Assembly: GCA_900545825.1 (NCBI GenBank)
Contig: URAS01000009.1
Span: 48,938 to 112,937, forward strand
Reading direction: 5' to 3'
Origin: an uncultured Actinomyces sp.
GTDB taxonomy: Bacteria > Actinomycetota > Actinomycetes > Actinomycetales > Actinomycetaceae
Length of the DNA stretch: 64,000 nt
This document shows, one piece after another, positions 1-7,423 of the stretch (positions within the stretch are counted from its first letter, which is position 1; each line of letters starts with the position of its first letter). The notes below the pieces were generated by a model, which searched no databases, had not been told where the DNA came from, and saw nothing but the letters and a program-made list of their open reading frames with translations. Position numbers and translations under genes: made by a program.

Positions 1-1
1 C

Positions 2-247
2 ACGCCCGGACTCACCGAAGAGCTGGCCGATGAGTTCTTCGCAAACCCGCCCTCTCCCATCGCACCCGACCTCAGCCAGGACCACGTCGCCCCAGTGTTC
101 CTCAACCTGAGGGACAAGCCCGACCTCCTCACCGACAAGAGCTTGACGCCGTCGCAGGGTGGCCGTCCCCTCTCAAGGGACGCTAGCGCCGCGACGTCCT
201 CGGGGGCCACTGATTTGGGCGCCGGAACAGGTCCACAGACCTCGTGA
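2..247 (+). CDS. C-terminal fragment of an unidentified protein (runs off the left edge)
   Basis: An open frame enters from the left edge and ends at TGA 245-247, giving about 81 residues. The first half (TPGLTEELADEFF, then DHVAPVFLNLRDKPDLL) looks like normal charged protein sequence. The last 30 residues are Ser/Gly/Ala-rich and resemble a disordered tail. I do not recognise a family. The next gene starts 51 bases downstream on the same strand. It could also be a chance open frame, since high-GC DNA often leaves frames open, so confidence is low. Confidence 0.3.
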   Translation, partial: TPGLTEELADEFFANPPSPIAPDLSQDHVAPVFLNLRDKPDLLTDKSLTPSQGGRPLSRDASAATSSGATDLGAGTGPQTS

Positions 248-298
248 TTTCCCAGCTAAACCGGATTATCATCGGCGGTGTCGACACAAAGGAGAGTC

Positions 299-1603
299 AT
301 GCCTACTGCACAGTGGCGTCACGACCAGCGTGACGCGCTCATGTCGTTTGCTACCAACGCCGTCATGCCCGCGGGCTTCGGATACCTCGACGCCGAGGGC
401 CACCACCAGCCCAACCACGGTATCGAACTGTGGATCAACGGTCGGTTCACCCACGTGTTCGCCTGCGAGGTCGCCCGCGGAAACGCCCAGGCCAGGCCGT
501 ATTTGGACCTCGGGATGAAGGCGCTGACGACCTCGCTGCGCGACCCCGTCTACGACGGCTGGTTCGCGTCGGTGAAGACCGGTACCGACCCCGCCGACCT
601 CGACGCCGAGGGCCACGCCGCCCCGTTCACCGAGGCCGACACGATCAAGCAGTCATACTCGCACGCGTTCGTCATTCTGGCGGCCGCGTCAGCTCTGCAG
701 GTCGGACACCCGGCCGCACAGCCACTGTTGGACGACGCGCTGGCGCTGTTCGAGCGCTACTGGTGGGAGCCGCAGTACGGCCGCGTGTGCGAGTCGTACC
801 CGCGCGACTGGTCAACCTCGGAGGCCTACCGCGGAATCAACGCGAACATGCACACGACGGAATGCCTGCTGGCCTGCTACGACGCGACGGGCGAGCGGAA
901 ATACCTCGAACGCGCGCTGGGGATCCTGCGGTTCACGATGAGCGGGGCCGCGGAGAACAACTACCGCATCCGCGAGCACTACACGGCCGATTGGCAGTTC
1001 GACAACGACTACAACCGCGACCGGCCGGCCGACCCGTTCCGGCCGTGGGGTGCGACGGTCGGCCACGGGTTCGAGTGGGCACGCCTCGCCCTCCAGGCCG
1101 GGATCGTCGCCCACCGCGCGGGCGTCATCGACCTCGAGGACGAGAAAGACCTGCTGGTCATGACGCCTTTGCGCCTGATCGCGCAGGCCGAGGCCGACGG
1201 GTGGCACGCCGACGGCGCCGACGGGTTCGTCTACACGACTGACTTCGAGGGCCAGCCGATCACCCACGAACGCATGCACTGGGTCGTCTGCGAGGCCGTC
1301 AACGCCGCACACGTCGCCCGCCTGGCCCTTGCGGAACTGGCCGACGCCGGCATGACGTTCCCCGAGGGCGTCCCGGACGCGCCGCTCGCCCTCGAGGGCA
1401 AGGAAGAGGCCTGGTGGCAGTACGCCCAGCGGTACCTCATCGCGGCGCCCGGCCGCTGGCTGGAGGAGCTGGATCGCGAGAATCACCTGTCCGAGCGCAC
1501 GTGGACGGGGATGCCGGAGATCTACCACGCCTACCAGTCGCTGGTCCTGCCCGACGGCGACTACGCGGTCGGTTTCGCGAAGGCCGCGAAAGCGCAGGCG
1601 TAA
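299..1603 (+). CDS. AGE-family sugar epimerase/isomerase (mannose or sulfoquinovose isomerase type)
   Basis: A protein of 434 aa with the (alpha/alpha)6-barrel features of the N-acylglucosamine 2-epimerase family. These cytosolic enzymes isomerise aldoses to ketoses (mannose to fructose; sulfoquinovose in YihS) or epimerise GlcNAc. Family landmarks are NANMHTTE near residue 182, GHGFEW near 255 and HERMHWVVCEAVNAAH near 323, which carry the usual active-site histidines and glutamates. I chose ATG 299 because AAAGGAGAG lies just upstream; an in-frame GTG at 278 has no such site. The NMHTTE form resembles mannose isomerases more than GlcNAc epimerases. The ABC ATPase downstream would suit carbohydrate import, but the true substrate is not determined by sequence. 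Confidence 0.85.
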   Translation: MPTAQWRHDQRDALMSFATNAVMPAGFGYLDAEGHHQPNHGIELWINGRFTHVFACEVARGNAQARPYLDLGMKALTTSLRDPVYDGWFASVKTGTDPADLDAEGHAAPFTEADTIKQSYSHAFVILAAASALQVGHPAAQPLLDDALALFERYWWEPQYGRVCESYPRDWSTSEAYRGINANMHTTECLLACYDATGERKYLERALGILRFTMSGAAENNYRIREHYTADWQFDNDYNRDRPADPFRPWGATVGHGFEWARLALQAGIVAHRAGVIDLEDEKDLLVMTPLRLIAQAEADGWHADGADGFVYTTDFEGQPITHERMHWVVCEAVNAAHVARLALAELADAGMTFPEGVPDAPLALEGKEEAWWQYAQRYLIAAPGRWLEELDRENHLSERTWTGMPEIYHAYQSLVLPDGDYAVGFAKAAKAQA

Positions 1604-1621
1604 AGCACGGGTTTTTCGCAT

Positions 1622-1709
1622 ACCGGTGAACGTGATTCTTTTTGGTCACGTTCACCGGTTTAGGCCCGTGAGCGTGATCAAAGCGGACGAAAGGATCACG
1701 TTGACGGGG
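1622..1709. repeat. GTGAACGTGA palindromic repeat, tandem pair (short-loop then long-loop copy)
   Basis: The first copy pairs ACCGGTGAACGTGA (1622-1635) with TCACGTTCACCGGT (1646-1659) around a T-rich loop. The second pairs CCCGTGAGCGTGATC (1665-1679) with GATCACGTTGACGGGG (1694-1709) around a purine-rich loop that is the reverse complement of the CTTTCGTCCGCTTTG-like long loop. The pair starts 19 bases after the isomerase stop codon. It may act as a transcription end signal; that role is inferred. Confidence 0.9.
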
Positions 1710-1927
1710 GTGAGGACGCGAAGACGGGCGCGAGGGCGGCCTGCTCGGATACGAGAGCTGGCTAACATTCGTCGATTTCATGCTGCCGGTTGACGGCGGG
1801 TTGTGTCATACTCGGAGGTACGGCGCATCCCGCGCCGGTGTCAAGGCAGACACGCACCATCGTTGCTGCACGGACACTCCACTCGGATCGTCGGGCACGT
1901 ACCTGCCCGTGGAGGAGAAAAATACAT
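1710..1927. other. Non-coding leader region of the MsmK-type ATPase gene
   Basis: No gene is seen here. CATACT at 1807-1812 could be a -10 box, but no good -35 lies at standard spacing. A small GGCGC-ATCCC-GCGCC hairpin follows in the presumptive leader. Confidence 0.4.
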
Positions 1928-3064
1928 ATGGCAACCGTAAAGTTTGACAACGTCAGTCGCATTTACCCCGGCGCTACGGAGCCCGCAGTGAAGAGCCTGA
2001 ACCTCGAAGTTCAGGACGGCGAATTCCTTGTTCTCGTCGGCCCTTCCGGCTGTGGTAAGACCACGTCGCTGCGTATGCTCGCCGGCCTCGAGGACGTCAA
2101 CGAAGGCCACATTTACATCGGCGATAAGGACGTGACGAACGTTCAGCCGAAGGACCGCGATATCGCGATGGTCTTCCAGAACTACGCGCTTTACCCGCAC
2201 ATGACGGTGCGCGACAACATGGGCTTCGCCCTCAAGATTGCCAAGCTGCCCAAGGACGAAATCAACGCCCGCGTCGAGAAGGCCGCGAAGACCCTGGGCC
2301 TCACCCAGTACCTCGACCGCAAGCCGAAGGCCCTGTCTGGTGGTCAGCGTCAGCGTGTCGCCATGGGCCGCGCGATCGTCCGTCAGCCGCAGGTGTTCCT
2401 CATGGACGAGCCGCTGTCGAACCTCGACGCCAAGCTCCGTGTCCAGACGCGTACCCAGATCGCTTCGCTGCAGCACGAACTGGGCGTCACCACCCTGTAC
2501 GTCACGCACGACCAGACCGAGGCCATGACGATGGGTGACCGCATCGCGGTCATCAAGGACGGCATCCTCCAGCAGGTCGGCACGCCCCGTGACCTCTACG
2601 ATCACCCGGCCAACGCGTTCGTCGCGGGCTTCATCGGGTCGCCCTCGATGAACCTCGGCCGCTTCCACGTCGAGGACGACCACGCTGTCCTCGGCGAGGC
2701 GCGGATCCCGCTGTCGAAGGCCACGCTCGACGCGCTGACGCCGGCCGACAACGGCGAGATCATCATCGGCTTCCGCCCCGAGGGCCTCGAGATCGCCGAC
2801 GACCCGTCGGGCGCCACGATCCCCGTGACGATCGACCTCGTCGAAGAACTCGGCTCGGACGCTTACGTCTACGGCCACCTGGCCTCCGGCGAGCAGCTGA
2901 CGATCAGCGACGACTCCGACGACAACTCCGACAAGTTCGGCCAGATTGTCGTCCGCGTTCCTCCGCACACGGCTCCGCCGGCCGGCAACGTCATCCACCT
3001 GCGGATCGAGGACGGCCAGCAGCACAACTTCTCGGCTGCCACGACCCAGCGTCTGCCCGAGTAG
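1928..3064 (+). CDS. msmK: ABC sugar importer ATP-binding protein (MsmK/UgpC/MalK type)
   Basis: A protein of 378 aa, the usual length for the ATPase that energises CUT1 carbohydrate importers at the inner face of the membrane. It shows Walker A GPSGCGKTT at 38-46, a Q-loop VFQNYALYP, the signature LSGGQRQR, Walker B VFLMDEPLSNLD, the switch THDQTE, and a C-terminal OB/TOBE-like regulatory half. ATG 1928 follows a strong GGAGGAG (1911-1917). A longer in-frame start at 1790 is unsupported. Codon use at the 5' end is typical of highly expressed genes. No permease or binding protein is nearby, so it is probably a shared ATPase serving several importers, as known for MsmK and MsiK. Confidence 0.95.
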   Translation: MATVKFDNVSRIYPGATEPAVKSLNLEVQDGEFLVLVGPSGCGKTTSLRMLAGLEDVNEGHIYIGDKDVTNVQPKDRDIAMVFQNYALYPHMTVRDNMGFALKIAKLPKDEINARVEKAAKTLGLTQYLDRKPKALSGGQRQRVAMGRAIVRQPQVFLMDEPLSNLDAKLRVQTRTQIASLQHELGVTTLYVTHDQTEAMTMGDRIAVIKDGILQQVGTPRDLYDHPANAFVAGFIGSPSMNLGRFHVEDDHAVLGEARIPLSKATLDALTPADNGEIIIGFRPEGLEIADDPSGATIPVTIDLVEELGSDAYVYGHLASGEQLTISDDSDDNSDKFGQIVVRVPPHTAPPAGNVIHLRIEDGQQHNFSAATTQRLPE

Positions 3065-3125
3065 TTCGCTGTTTCAGCGTCTGCTGCGCTTCTCGGCCAG
3101 TAGTGCGCTGGTGTGACTAAGCATC

Positions 3126-3157
3126 GTGCCCCCGCCTGGTTTTCCGGGCGGGGGCAC
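3126..3157 (+). terminator. Hairpin downstream of msmK
   Basis: GTGCCCCCGCC (3126-3136) pairs perfectly with GGCGGGGGCAC (3147-3157), 61 bases after the msmK stop. There is no U-tract, which is common for high-GC actinobacterial terminators. Confidence 0.55.
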
Positions 3158-3241
3158 TGCTGTGTCCAGCCGGCCGGCGGGGCTGGCTGGGCCCGCTGGC
3201 GGGCTGCGCCCTCCCCCGGGCTCTTCCCGCGCTCTGCCCCG

Positions 3242-3271
3242 ATGAACGTGACCTCTTTTGATCACGTTCAC
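3242..3271. repeat. GTGAACGTGA palindromic repeat, short-loop copy
   Basis: ATGAACGTGA and TCACGTTCACT form the arms around CCTCTTTTGA. It lies between the convergent msmK and PIN-like genes. Confidence 0.85.
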
Positions 3272-3334
3272 TCCCGGGTGCGCCTGTCCCGAGGACATCC
3301 GGGGTTGCTTGTCAGCACAGATGCCCCGTTGCGC

Positions 3335-3409
3335 TAGACTTCGTACCACCATGACCGGTTCCGCTGCCCGCTTCGGCGGGAGTCCAGGGCCGGTCTTCGT
3401 CTATAGGCC
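3335..3409 (+). ncRNA. Candidate small structured RNA behind a TAGACT -10 box
   Basis: TAGACT (3335-3340) would start RNA near 3347. The RNA folds as a multi-stem: GACCGG (3353-3358) with CCGGTC (3390-3395), enclosing CCCGC-TTCG-GCGGG (3367-3380), a very stable UUCG hairpin. A similar -10 plus UUCG hairpin lies at 23422-23452. No ORF fits. Function is unknown and transcription is only inferred. Confidence 0.35.
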
Positions 3410-3433
3410 AGCGGAAGCGCGCCCGCGGCCTAT
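3403..3433 (-). terminator. Hairpin spanning the stop codon of the PIN-like gene
   Basis: ATAGGCC (3403-3409) pairs with GGCCTAT (3427-3433), which contains the PIN-like gene stop codon. It is a plausible end signal for the leftward trio. Confidence 0.4.
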
Positions 3434-4047
3434 CTCCAGCACTCCAGGCGCATGAGATCGGTGCCCTCCAGTGGTACGAGCCCATCATCGAGGGTGCGTA
3501 GCCTTTCGTAGAGTTCGCGCATCTGAGCTCTGTCGGCGATATGGCCCAGTCCAGCGGCTCTCCGCAGAACGGTCGGCGTCGATAGTAGCGCAATGCCGCC
3601 GATACCTGGGGTTCCTCGCATCTTGAGCCGCCTGATCCGGTTGATCTCTAAAACGGCGAACTCCCGTCCGGCGCCGTCGTCAATGAGCACCGTCACCTCG
3701 TGGCCGGCCTCTGCAGCGACAACGGCGTGGGCAATCACCATGAGCTCACCGAGGTCCTTGCCGGTCAGGCGGCGCTCCTCCATCGGTATTCCGGCGATTC
3801 GGCTAACCACGGCATTGAGGTCGTCAGTCGGCGCGTCCGACAGGACGGCGAGAAGGTGCTCCGGGAGCTTCTTGAGCACTCCCTCCGCCGCTTCAAAACG
3901 GCTATCGATACGGGATTTGCGAACGATTTCGTCGCGCACCGTTTCGGGAATCGATAGCGCGCCGACTGTTCGAATAAGCAGCCTCTCCTGGTGAATAGAG
4001 AAAAAATTAAGGCCGGGGCCCGCATCCATGATGATCTGCTGGGCCAC
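3430..4047 (-). CDS. PIN-like domain protein of an Xre/ImmA/PIN trio
   Basis: A protein of 205 aa. It opens MAQQIIMDAGPGLNFF, with an early Asp typical of PIN nucleases. TVRDEI follows near residue 36, then KDLGELMVIAHA near 95 and VLIDDGAGREFAVL near 120. These supply the acidic D/E/D(E)/D set expected of a PIN metal site. PIN proteins are Mg-dependent ribonucleases and often toxins. The GTG start shares one base with the TAG of the metallopeptidase gene (TAGTG), with GGAG just upstream, so the two are translationally coupled. Codon bias is weaker than in neighbours, suggesting transfer. The PIN call rests on residue pattern; activity is not proven. Confidence 0.65.
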   Translation of the reverse strand: MAQQIIMDAGPGLNFFSIHQERLLIRTVGALSIPETVRDEIVRKSRIDSRFEAAEGVLKKLPEHLLAVLSDAPTDDLNAVVSRIAGIPMEERRLTGKDLGELMVIAHAVVAAEAGHEVTVLIDDGAGREFAVLEINRIRRLKMRGTPGIGGIALLSTPTVLRRAAGLGHIADRAQMRELYERLRTLDDGLVPLEGTDLMRLECWR

Positions 4048-4874
4048 TATTCTCCGCTTTCATCAAGTGCGCTGAGGTCAACATCGACTGGCGACAGATC
4101 TTCCACTTCGAACGCTGCCGGATCAGTAATCCGCCGGACAATATGAGCCGCGTCGAGCTCCGCTTTTACCGCCTCGACCGGCTTGCCTTTCAGTGTTGCC
4201 AGTGTTTGGAGGCTGACGACGCCCTCGACATATCCGGTCGTAGCTCGGGCAAGCAACCGTTGCGGCGCGCGCGGCTGCCGAGATTCGGCCGCAAGCGCCT
4301 CGTAGCGATCGCGCCAGCCATACCGCGTGGCGAGAGCCGGCGTACTCAGTTTCCGCCACTGCGCATATCGCGCCTCGTCAATGTAGCCGGCATCGCGCAT
4401 GACGATAGCCGCGATACCCGGCGAGACCAGATAGTGCTGGACGACGGCGGACAAGGCGCCCTCGTCGACGTCATTGTTTCGCCCGAGCAGCATCTTCACG
4501 CCCTCGACCGGCGCGAGCACGTGCCGCGCAAATGCGTCGGCCCTGATCTCGGCCGCATCACGCTGTGTGAACGATTCTGTTTTATCGCGGAAAATAACGT
4601 GCGCCAGCTCGTGCGCAAGTGTCGAGCGTTGCCGCATCGGATGGGGCATCGTCGCGACGCCGATATAGGTCACATTCCGCTCCGGGTCCCGAGCAATAAG
4701 TCCGTGCTCATCCTCCGGAGCATCAATAATCGCCACATCGCATCCGCATCCTTGCTGGATAACTGACACGAGATCCGAAATCGGCTGCACGCCCAGATTT
4801 TGTTCCTCGCGGAATTGTCTGGCCGCCTCGCGCGCCCGCTGCTCATTACCGTTTGCCATCTCGACGACCGCCAT
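4047..4874 (-). CDS. ImmA/IrrE-family metallopeptidase
   Basis: A protein of about 275 aa with the HEXXH zinc motif in STLAHELAHVIF, followed by AEIRADAFARHVLAP, the downstream Glu-containing helix typical of ImmA/IrrE (DUF955). Members cleave Xre-type repressors, as ImmA does in ICEBs1 and IrrE in Deinococcus. I placed the start at ATG 4874, five bases after the stop of the Xre gene. MANGNEQ at 4859 is an alternative. The long upstream extension to 5030 merely overlaps the Xre gene. The C-terminal ~100 residues continue beyond the protease domain and may bind a partner. Its place between a repressor and a PIN-like gene implies control of that operon. Confidence 0.85.
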   Translation of the reverse strand: MAVVEMANGNEQRAREAARQFREEQNLGVQPISDLVSVIQQGCGCDVAIIDAPEDEHGLIARDPERNVTYIGVATMPHPMRQRSTLAHELAHVIFRDKTESFTQRDAAEIRADAFARHVLAPVEGVKMLLGRNNDVDEGALSAVVQHYLVSPGIAAIVMRDAGYIDEARYAQWRKLSTPALATRYGWRDRYEALAAESRQPRAPQRLLARATTGYVEGVVSLQTLATLKGKPVEAVKAELDAAHIVRRITDPAAFEVEDLSPVDVDLSALDESGE

Positions 4875-4879
4875 TTCCG

Positions 4880-5197
4880 CTAAATCGCGTAATCGTCGAG
4901 GTAGGCGTCGAGCTCGATGAAATGGATGAGGCGCTGCCGCATCTTGTCCATCGACGCGCCGTCGACTCCGCGCGCCGCGCACTCGACACGATCCGCACGC
5001 GATTTGCCCGTGAGCTGCGCGACCGTGCACCCCGTGGCATCGGCAATCAGCACCAGCTCCGGCAGTTTCGGGGCGCGACGACCCGCGAGGGTGCGCGACA
5101 GCGTCGACTGTGAAATCCCGGTCTTTTCCGCCAAGTCACGCTGTGAAATCCCGGCCGCAGCACACGCGCTCTGAATGGCCGCTACGACGTCACTCAT
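4880..5197 (-). CDS. Xre-family helix-turn-helix repressor
   Basis: A protein of 105 aa with a classical HTH: GISQRDLAEKTGISQSTLSRTLAGRRAPKL within residues 15-45. The C-terminal part is a short acidic tail (HFIELDAYLDDYAI). ATG 5197 is preceded by GGAGG at ideal spacing, preferred over 5233, which lies inside the palindrome upstream. It is the first gene of the leftward trio with the metallopeptidase and PIN-like protein, and the 24-bp palindrome 20 bases upstream is the obvious candidate operator for autoregulation. Confidence 0.85.
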   Translation of the reverse strand: MSDVVAAIQSACAAAGISQRDLAEKTGISQSTLSRTLAGRRAPKLPELVLIADATGCTVAQLTGKSRADRVECAARGVDGASMDKMRQRLIHFIELDAYLDDYAI

Positions 5198-5216
5198 CAC
5201 GCCCTCCGCCCCTAGT

Positions 5217-5240
5217 GAATCAGATTGTGTCATCTGATTC
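5217..5240. promoter_or_regulatory. Palindromic operator candidate for the Xre repressor
   Basis: GAATCAGA (5217-5224) and TCTGATTC (5233-5240) are a perfect 8-bp inverted repeat with an 8-bp spacer, directly upstream of the Xre gene. Binding by that repressor is inferred. Confidence 0.55.
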
Positions 5241-5404
5241 AGAGTCTAGGGCGCAGGCATGGCGCCCGCAAGATGGCCGGGCCACACGGCGCCCAACCTC
5301 GCCACCCGCACCCCCGCGGCGACGACACTCTGCCGTTGTTCAGCTTCACCGCACGTGATTACCATGAAGCTTGTACCTGCTCACAAGGCATAAGGGGACC
5401 TCAC

Positions 5405-6361
5405 ATGCGCGGCCACAAGCTTGTCATCATCGGGCTGGGACACGTCGGCGATGCCGTCTTGTCGAACGCCATGACCATCGGACTTTTCAGCGAAATCGCG
5501 CTGATCGACGCGAATCAGCGGCTCGCCGAGGGCGAGGCCCTCGACCAGCATCAGGCGACCGCGCTGCCGGGGGTCGACAACATCCGCGTCTACGCGGCCG
5601 ACTACTCGGCGTGCGAGGGCGCCGACATCATCGTCTACACCGCGGGGCCGTCGATTTCCGCCGACCAGGCCGGGGTCAGCGCCCGTAACCTCCTGGCGAC
5701 AAAGAACGCCGCGATTATTCGCGAGGTCATGCCGAAGATCGCCTCTCGCACCCGCGACGCCATCCTCCTCATCGTGTCGAACCCCGTTGACCTGCTGGTT
5801 CACATCGCGGCGACCGAGTTCGACTACCCCGTCAACAAGGTGATCGGCACCGGGCTACTGCTCGACTCCGCGAGGCTGTGCCGCCTGGTTGCCGACATGG
5901 TCGACGTCGACCCGGACTACGTGCGCGCCGCGATGATCGGCGAGCACGGCGCCACCGGATTCCCCCACATGAGCGGCATTTCCGTTGCCGGCGTGCCGTA
6001 CGCAAAGTTCCCGGAGACGTTCGGCGTCGACATCATGCCGCGCGAGGAACTCATGGAGCGGACCAACATGGCGGGGATGGACGTCCTCGCCGCGAAAGGC
6101 TGGACGTCGGCCGGCGTCGCCGCGAGCGCGATCACCCTGGCGCGCACGGTGCTGCTCGATTCGCGGATCGTCGTGCCGGTGTCGTCCCTGCTCACGGGCC
6201 AGTACGGCCACGACGGCGACGTCGCCCTGTCGACGCCGTGCGTCATCGGGTCGGACGGGATCCGCCGCCGCATCGAGGTGCCCCTCGACGAATGGGAGCA
6301 GGCCCGATTCGACGACTCCGTCGCCGCGTTGAAACAGCTGATCGAGACGGTCGCGCGGTAG
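5405..6361 (+). CDS. ldh: L-lactate dehydrogenase family (L-2-hydroxyacid dehydrogenase)
   Basis: A protein of 318 aa of the LDH/malate dehydrogenase superfamily, which reduces pyruvate to L-lactate with NADH in the cytosol. It shows the N-terminal Rossmann stretch IIGLGHVGDAVLSNAM, the segment SNPVDLLVHIA with the substrate-binding region, GTGLLLDSARL and the catalytic histidine motif IGEHGATGFP. The mobile loop (AGPSISADQAGVSARNLL) is unlike that of standard LDHs, so another 2-ketoacid (for example 2-ketoisocaproate) is possible. ATG 5405 follows AGGGGA. The frame is open further upstream to 5225 but has no translation signals there. It is monocistronic and ends at a palindromic repeat. Confidence 0.85.
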   Translation: MRGHKLVIIGLGHVGDAVLSNAMTIGLFSEIALIDANQRLAEGEALDQHQATALPGVDNIRVYAADYSACEGADIIVYTAGPSISADQAGVSARNLLATKNAAIIREVMPKIASRTRDAILLIVSNPVDLLVHIAATEFDYPVNKVIGTGLLLDSARLCRLVADMVDVDPDYVRAAMIGEHGATGFPHMSGISVAGVPYAKFPETFGVDIMPREELMERTNMAGMDVLAAKGWTSAGVAASAITLARTVLLDSRIVVPVSSLLTGQYGHDGDVALSTPCVIGSDGIRRRIEVPLDEWEQARFDDSVAALKQLIETVAR

Positions 6362-6370
6362 GCCTGCCCG

Positions 6371-6410
6371 CCCCGGTGAACGTGATCAAAAAAGATCACG
6401 TTCACCGGGG
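6371..6410. repeat. GTGAACGTGATC palindromic repeat, perfect short-loop copy
   Basis: The arms CCCCGGTGAACGTGATC (6371-6387) and the reverse complement at 6394-6410 are perfect over 17 bp around AAAAAA. It lies between the convergent ldh and IolE-like genes and looks like a bidirectional end signal. Confidence 0.92.
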
Positions 6411-6426
6411 AGGGCGCGGCTTGCCG

Positions 6427-7389
6427 CTACTTGCGGCCGAGGTTGCACTCAGCCAGGTACTCGCGCGTCGCGATCGCGTTGGGCAGCGGGAACGCCGGGT
6501 CGACCGGGTAGAGGTCCTGCTCGATGACGACGTACAGCTCCTTATCCAGCCCGGCGAGGGCGTCGACCAGGGCTTTCATCTCGGGCTTGCCCTTCGGCGG
6601 GGTGACGGAGACGCCGTGGGCGACGGCCTCACCGAACGGCCACCCGTTCTTGCGGGCCTCGGCGAGGACGTCGGTGTCCATCGCCTTGATGTGGACGTAG
6701 CCGACGCGGTCCGGGTAGTCGCGGATCAGCGCCAGCGGGTCCTCGCCGCCGTAGACGACGTGGCCTGTGTCGAGGCAGAAGCTCACCCACTCGGGATCGG
6801 TGTCGGCCATCATCCGGTCGATGTCCTCGCGCGTCTCGATGTGCGTGTCGCCGTGCGAGTGCAGCTGCAGCGTGATCCCGTAGTCCTCCTTCAGCAGGCG
6901 CCCCATGTGGTTGAGGCCGTCCATGTAGGTGTGCCACGTCGCGTCGTCGAGCTTGCGGTCGTCAGTGTCCTCCCACGTCTTGTAGTCGATGTACGAGGGC
7001 GGCAGGAACACCAGGTGCTTCGCCCCCAAAGGCGCGACGACCTCGGCATTCGCACGCAGGCCGGCCTCGGTCAGCTTCCACGCTTCCTTGTGGTGGAGGA
7101 CGCCGGCCTCGGTGCAGGCGATAACCTTGAGGCCGCGCGACTCGGTGGCCTCGCGCAGCGCGTACGTCTGGTTCGGGAAATACGACTCGGCGCCGCGCTC
7201 CCACGTGTACGAGAACGGCCCGGTCTCGAGGTATTCGAAGCCGGCCTCGGCCATCTGGTCGAGCGTCGTCATCGGGTCGATCTGCTTCTCGTCGTCGGGG
7301 AACCACACGCCCCACGAGTCGGGCGCGATGCCCAGCGTCAGCTTCGAGTATTCGGGCTTGGGCGAAACGGCCTTGGATTCGGTGCTCAT
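6427..7389 (-). CDS. Sugar phosphate isomerase/epimerase, IolE-like (AP endonuclease 2 TIM barrel)
   Basis: A protein of 320 aa with the xylose-isomerase-like TIM barrel. It opens LTLGIAPDSWGVWFPDDE, typical of IolE/inosose dehydratase relatives. Metal-site motifs are LQLHSHGDTHIET, CLDTGHVVYGGEDP and VVIEQDLYP. IolE dehydrates 2-keto-myo-inositol; the wider family also isomerises keto sugars. ATG 7389 follows AGAAAGG on the minus strand. It lies 34 bases downstream of the MFS carrier gene, and a Gfo/Idh/MocA dehydrogenase is divergent. Together they suggest uptake, oxidation and dehydration or isomerisation of an inositol or related polyol. No iolC, iolD or iolG set is present to settle the substrate. 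Confidence 0.82.
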   Translation of the reverse strand: MSTESKAVSPKPEYSKLTLGIAPDSWGVWFPDDEKQIDPMTTLDQMAEAGFEYLETGPFSYTWERGAESYFPNQTYALREATESRGLKVIACTEAGVLHHKEAWKLTEAGLRANAEVVAPLGAKHLVFLPPSYIDYKTWEDTDDRKLDDATWHTYMDGLNHMGRLLKEDYGITLQLHSHGDTHIETREDIDRMMADTDPEWVSFCLDTGHVVYGGEDPLALIRDYPDRVGYVHIKAMDTDVLAEARKNGWPFGEAVAHGVSVTPPKGKPEMKALVDALAGLDKELYVVIEQDLYPVDPAFPLPNAIATREYLAECNLGRK

Positions 7390-7423
7390 TGGTTTTACCT
7401 TTCTCGGTGATGAATCTGATGTG

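Noticed and set aside
5878..7410. A 510-codon rightward frame spanning the 3' part of ldh and the IolE-like gene.
   Set aside because: It overlaps two well-supported genes in other frames and crosses the perfect palindrome at 6371-6410.
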